From positions 24,932 to 51,582 of the forward strand of contig DGNJ01000124.1 in the NCBI GenBank assembly GCA_002388905.1: a stretch of 26,651 nt of DNA. The letters run 5' to 3'. Positions 23,001 through 26,651 of this stretch are shown here, one piece after another. Numbering within the stretch: the first letter of the stretch is position 1; each line of letters starts with the position of its first letter. The translations under genes and the position numbers were made by a program. The DNA comes from Cellvibrionales bacterium UBA4495 (GTDB lineage Bacteria; Pseudomonadota; Gammaproteobacteria; Pseudomonadales; Porticoccaceae). Under the pieces are notes generated by a model. It searched no databases, was not told the DNA's origin, and was given only the letters and a program-made list of their open reading frames with translations.

Positions 23001-23009
23001 TGGTATAGT
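23001..23009 (+). promoter_or_regulatory. Extended -10 promoter of the mlaC-ibaG-murA-his operon
   Basis: TGGTATAGT is an extended -10 (TG-N-TATAGT) with TATAGT matching 5 of 6 positions. The -35 region 17 bp upstream (TTCCTC) is poor, as is common with extended -10 elements. The leader would be about 110 nt and is GC-rich. Confidence 0.55.
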
Positions 23010-23124
23010 GCCCGACCCCGGTTGTCAGTAGTCTCCGGGTGGTGTGTCGGCTCCCCCGGCGTCGGTCAGTGCCGGCGGTTACGGCGGGCCGGGTCCAGCA
23101 GGAAGGAAAATACAGGAACCTGTG

Positions 23125-23789
23125 ATGCGTTTGCGAATATTGCTGTTTATATTGGCGGCCCTGATGGCCAGCGCTTGGGCCCGGGCCTGCCCCGTCGACC
23201 CCGCCCGGGCCGAGCCCCACCAACTGGTGCAGGAAGTGACGGACTGCCTGCTCGCCGATATCGAGCGCTATCGTGGCAAGCTTGAAGAGGCGGGGAGCGA
23301 GACCCGAAAGCGGCAGCTCATGGAGGGTTTCCTGTCGGAATTGCGCGCCACTCTGGAACCGGTGGTGGATTTCGACTGGATCGCCCTCAATGTCATGGGC
23401 AGCTATCGTCGCGATGCGTCGGCCGGTCAGCGCGAGCGTTTTCAGGAAGTCTTTACCGAGAGCCTGGTGGAAACCTATGGACGCGGCCTGCTCTCCTACA
23501 GCGACCAGACCATCAAGGTATTTCCGCCGGAAGGCGATATCGGCGACCGCCGCCGGGTGACAGTGACCCAGGAGATACGCGGGCCCGAGAAAAACTATCC
23601 CCTCGTCTACAGCATGGGCAAAAATCGCCGGGGGCAGTGGAAAGTGATCAACGTGATCATCAACGGCATCAACCTGGGCAAGACCTTCCGCAGCCAGTTC
23701 GTCCAGGCCGCGGAGAAAAACGACGGCAACCTGGATGCGGTAATCGCCAACTGGACAACGAAAACCGAAATCGAGGAAACGGGAAAAGC

Positions 23790-23793
<4 letters not shown>
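23125..23793 (+). CDS. mlaC: Phospholipid-binding periplasmic protein MlaC
   Basis: A 222-residue periplasmic shuttle of the Mla lipid-asymmetry pathway (Ttg2D family). It has a signal peptide (MRLRILLFILAALMASAWARA); VVDFDWIALNVMGSYRRDAS and a following RFQEVFTESLVETYGRGL are typical, as is VINVIINGINLGKTFRSQF. ATG 23125 gives the signal peptide directly; the longer frame from 23044 adds an unlikely low-complexity lead. Unusually mlaF, mlaE and mlaD are not upstream: only about 210 bp separate it from divergent yrbG, and mlaB is missing before ibaG. It overlaps ibaG by 4 bp (ATGA). Confidence 0.92.
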
Positions 23794-26002
<2,209 letters not shown>

Positions 26003-26003
<1 letters not shown>

Positions 26004-26651
26004 TGGCCCTGTCCGTGGCGAGACTGTCCACGGCCGCGCCGGAGTTCGAATCCCGGCTGGCCTCCCTGCTCGCCTGGGAAGAGGGCGACAGCGGCTCGGT
26101 GGCCGAGGCGGTGGCCGGCATCATTGCCGACGTACGCAAGCGCGGCGATGCCGCCCTGGTGGAGTACACCAACCGCTTTGACCGCCGGACCCTGGTGTCC
26201 GCCGGACAGCTGGAAATCGGCGCCGACGCCCTGCAGGCGGCTTTGTCTGAACTGCCCGCGGAGACCCGCCGGGCCCTGGAGTCGGCCGCGCAGCGCATTA
26301 CCGCCTACCACTGGCACCAGAAACAGGAATCCTGGCAGTACCGGGAGGCGGACGGCACCGTTCTGGGCCAGAAAATCACGCCCTTGGACCGGGCCGGGGT
26401 TTACGTACCCGGCGGCAAGGCCAGCTATCCTTCCTCGGTGTTGATGAACGCGCTGCCGGCCCGCGTCGCCGGGGTCGGAGAAATTGTCATGACCGTGCCG
26501 GCACCGCAGGGGGAGCTCAATCCCCTGGTACTGGCCGCCGCCGCCCTGGCCGGTGTCGATCGTGTCTTTACCCTGGGCGGGGCACAGGCCATCGCGGCCC
26601 TGGCCTACGGCACCGAGACGGTGCCCGCAGTGGACAAGATCGTCGGCCCCG
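26003..26651 (+). CDS. hisD: Histidinol dehydrogenase HisD (3' end missing)
   Basis: The first 216 residues of the zinc enzyme oxidising histidinol to histidine, which is normally about 430 residues. [30 protein letters not shown] and [20 protein letters not shown] are diagnostic. Its ATG overlaps the hisG stop by one base (TGATG). The frame is open to the window edge, at ...VDKIVGP. Confidence 0.96.

Overview
The window reads as a GC-rich gammaproteobacterial chromosome segment, most like purple-sulfur or related Chromatiales/Ectothiorhodospiraceae-type bacteria. The order kdsD-kdsC-lptC-lptA-lptB-rpoN-hpf-ptsN-rapZ-npr, with yrbG and an mlaC-ibaG-murA block beside it, is the arrangement known from E. 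coli and relatives. The split class II ribonucleotide reductase, a phasin and a short-form HisG point away from enterics. I see no insertion sequence, prophage, CRISPR array, tRNA or rRNA.

Layout. 1-879: the 3' part of rimO. 880-1293: non-coding DNA. 1294-8605: a very tight eight-gene plus-strand operon. It starts with a MerR-type regulator carrying the motifs of adenosylcobalamin-dependent light sensors (CarH/LitR type). Then come a coclaurine-N-methyltransferase-like Cfa-superfamily methyltransferase, a DUF2878 membrane protein, a DUF1295 membrane reductase-like protein, a DUF6134-like exported protein, an FAD amine-oxidase-like protein, a DUF1365 protein and a second Cfa-family methyltransferase. 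No gap between these genes exceeds 3 nt. 8618-9106: a flavin reductase convergent with the operon. 9462-12300: nrdJa-nrdJb, a split B12-dependent ribonucleotide reductase, closed by a strong bidirectional terminator. 12370-13545: a phasin with a near-consensus promoter flanked by two matching palindromes, and darP (yjgA). 13542-14891: mgtE. 15009-20885: npr, rapZ, ptsN, hpf, rpoN, lptB, lptA, lptC and kdsC. 20889-22911: kdsD and a CaCA-type antiporter (yrbG). 23125-26651: mlaC, ibaG, murA, hisG and a partial hisD on the plus strand.

How it fits together. The most interesting region is 1294-8605. A probable light- and B12-sensing repressor appears to control its own promoter through a perfect 10-bp inverted repeat that touches its ribosome binding site. 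The genes behind it look like a membrane-lipid modification pathway: two different SAM methyltransferases, a flavin oxidoreductase, a steroid-reductase-like membrane protein and three uncharacterised families. Similar gene sets occur in light or singlet-oxygen regulons and near furan-fatty-acid enzymes. The exact product here cannot be read from sequence. The phasin promoter region is a second clear regulatory story, with two near-identical 15-bp palindromes 60 bp apart bracketing the promoter. The rest is conserved housekeeping: LPS transport and Kdo synthesis, nitrogen PTS, sigma-54, peptidoglycan precursor synthesis and histidine synthesis.
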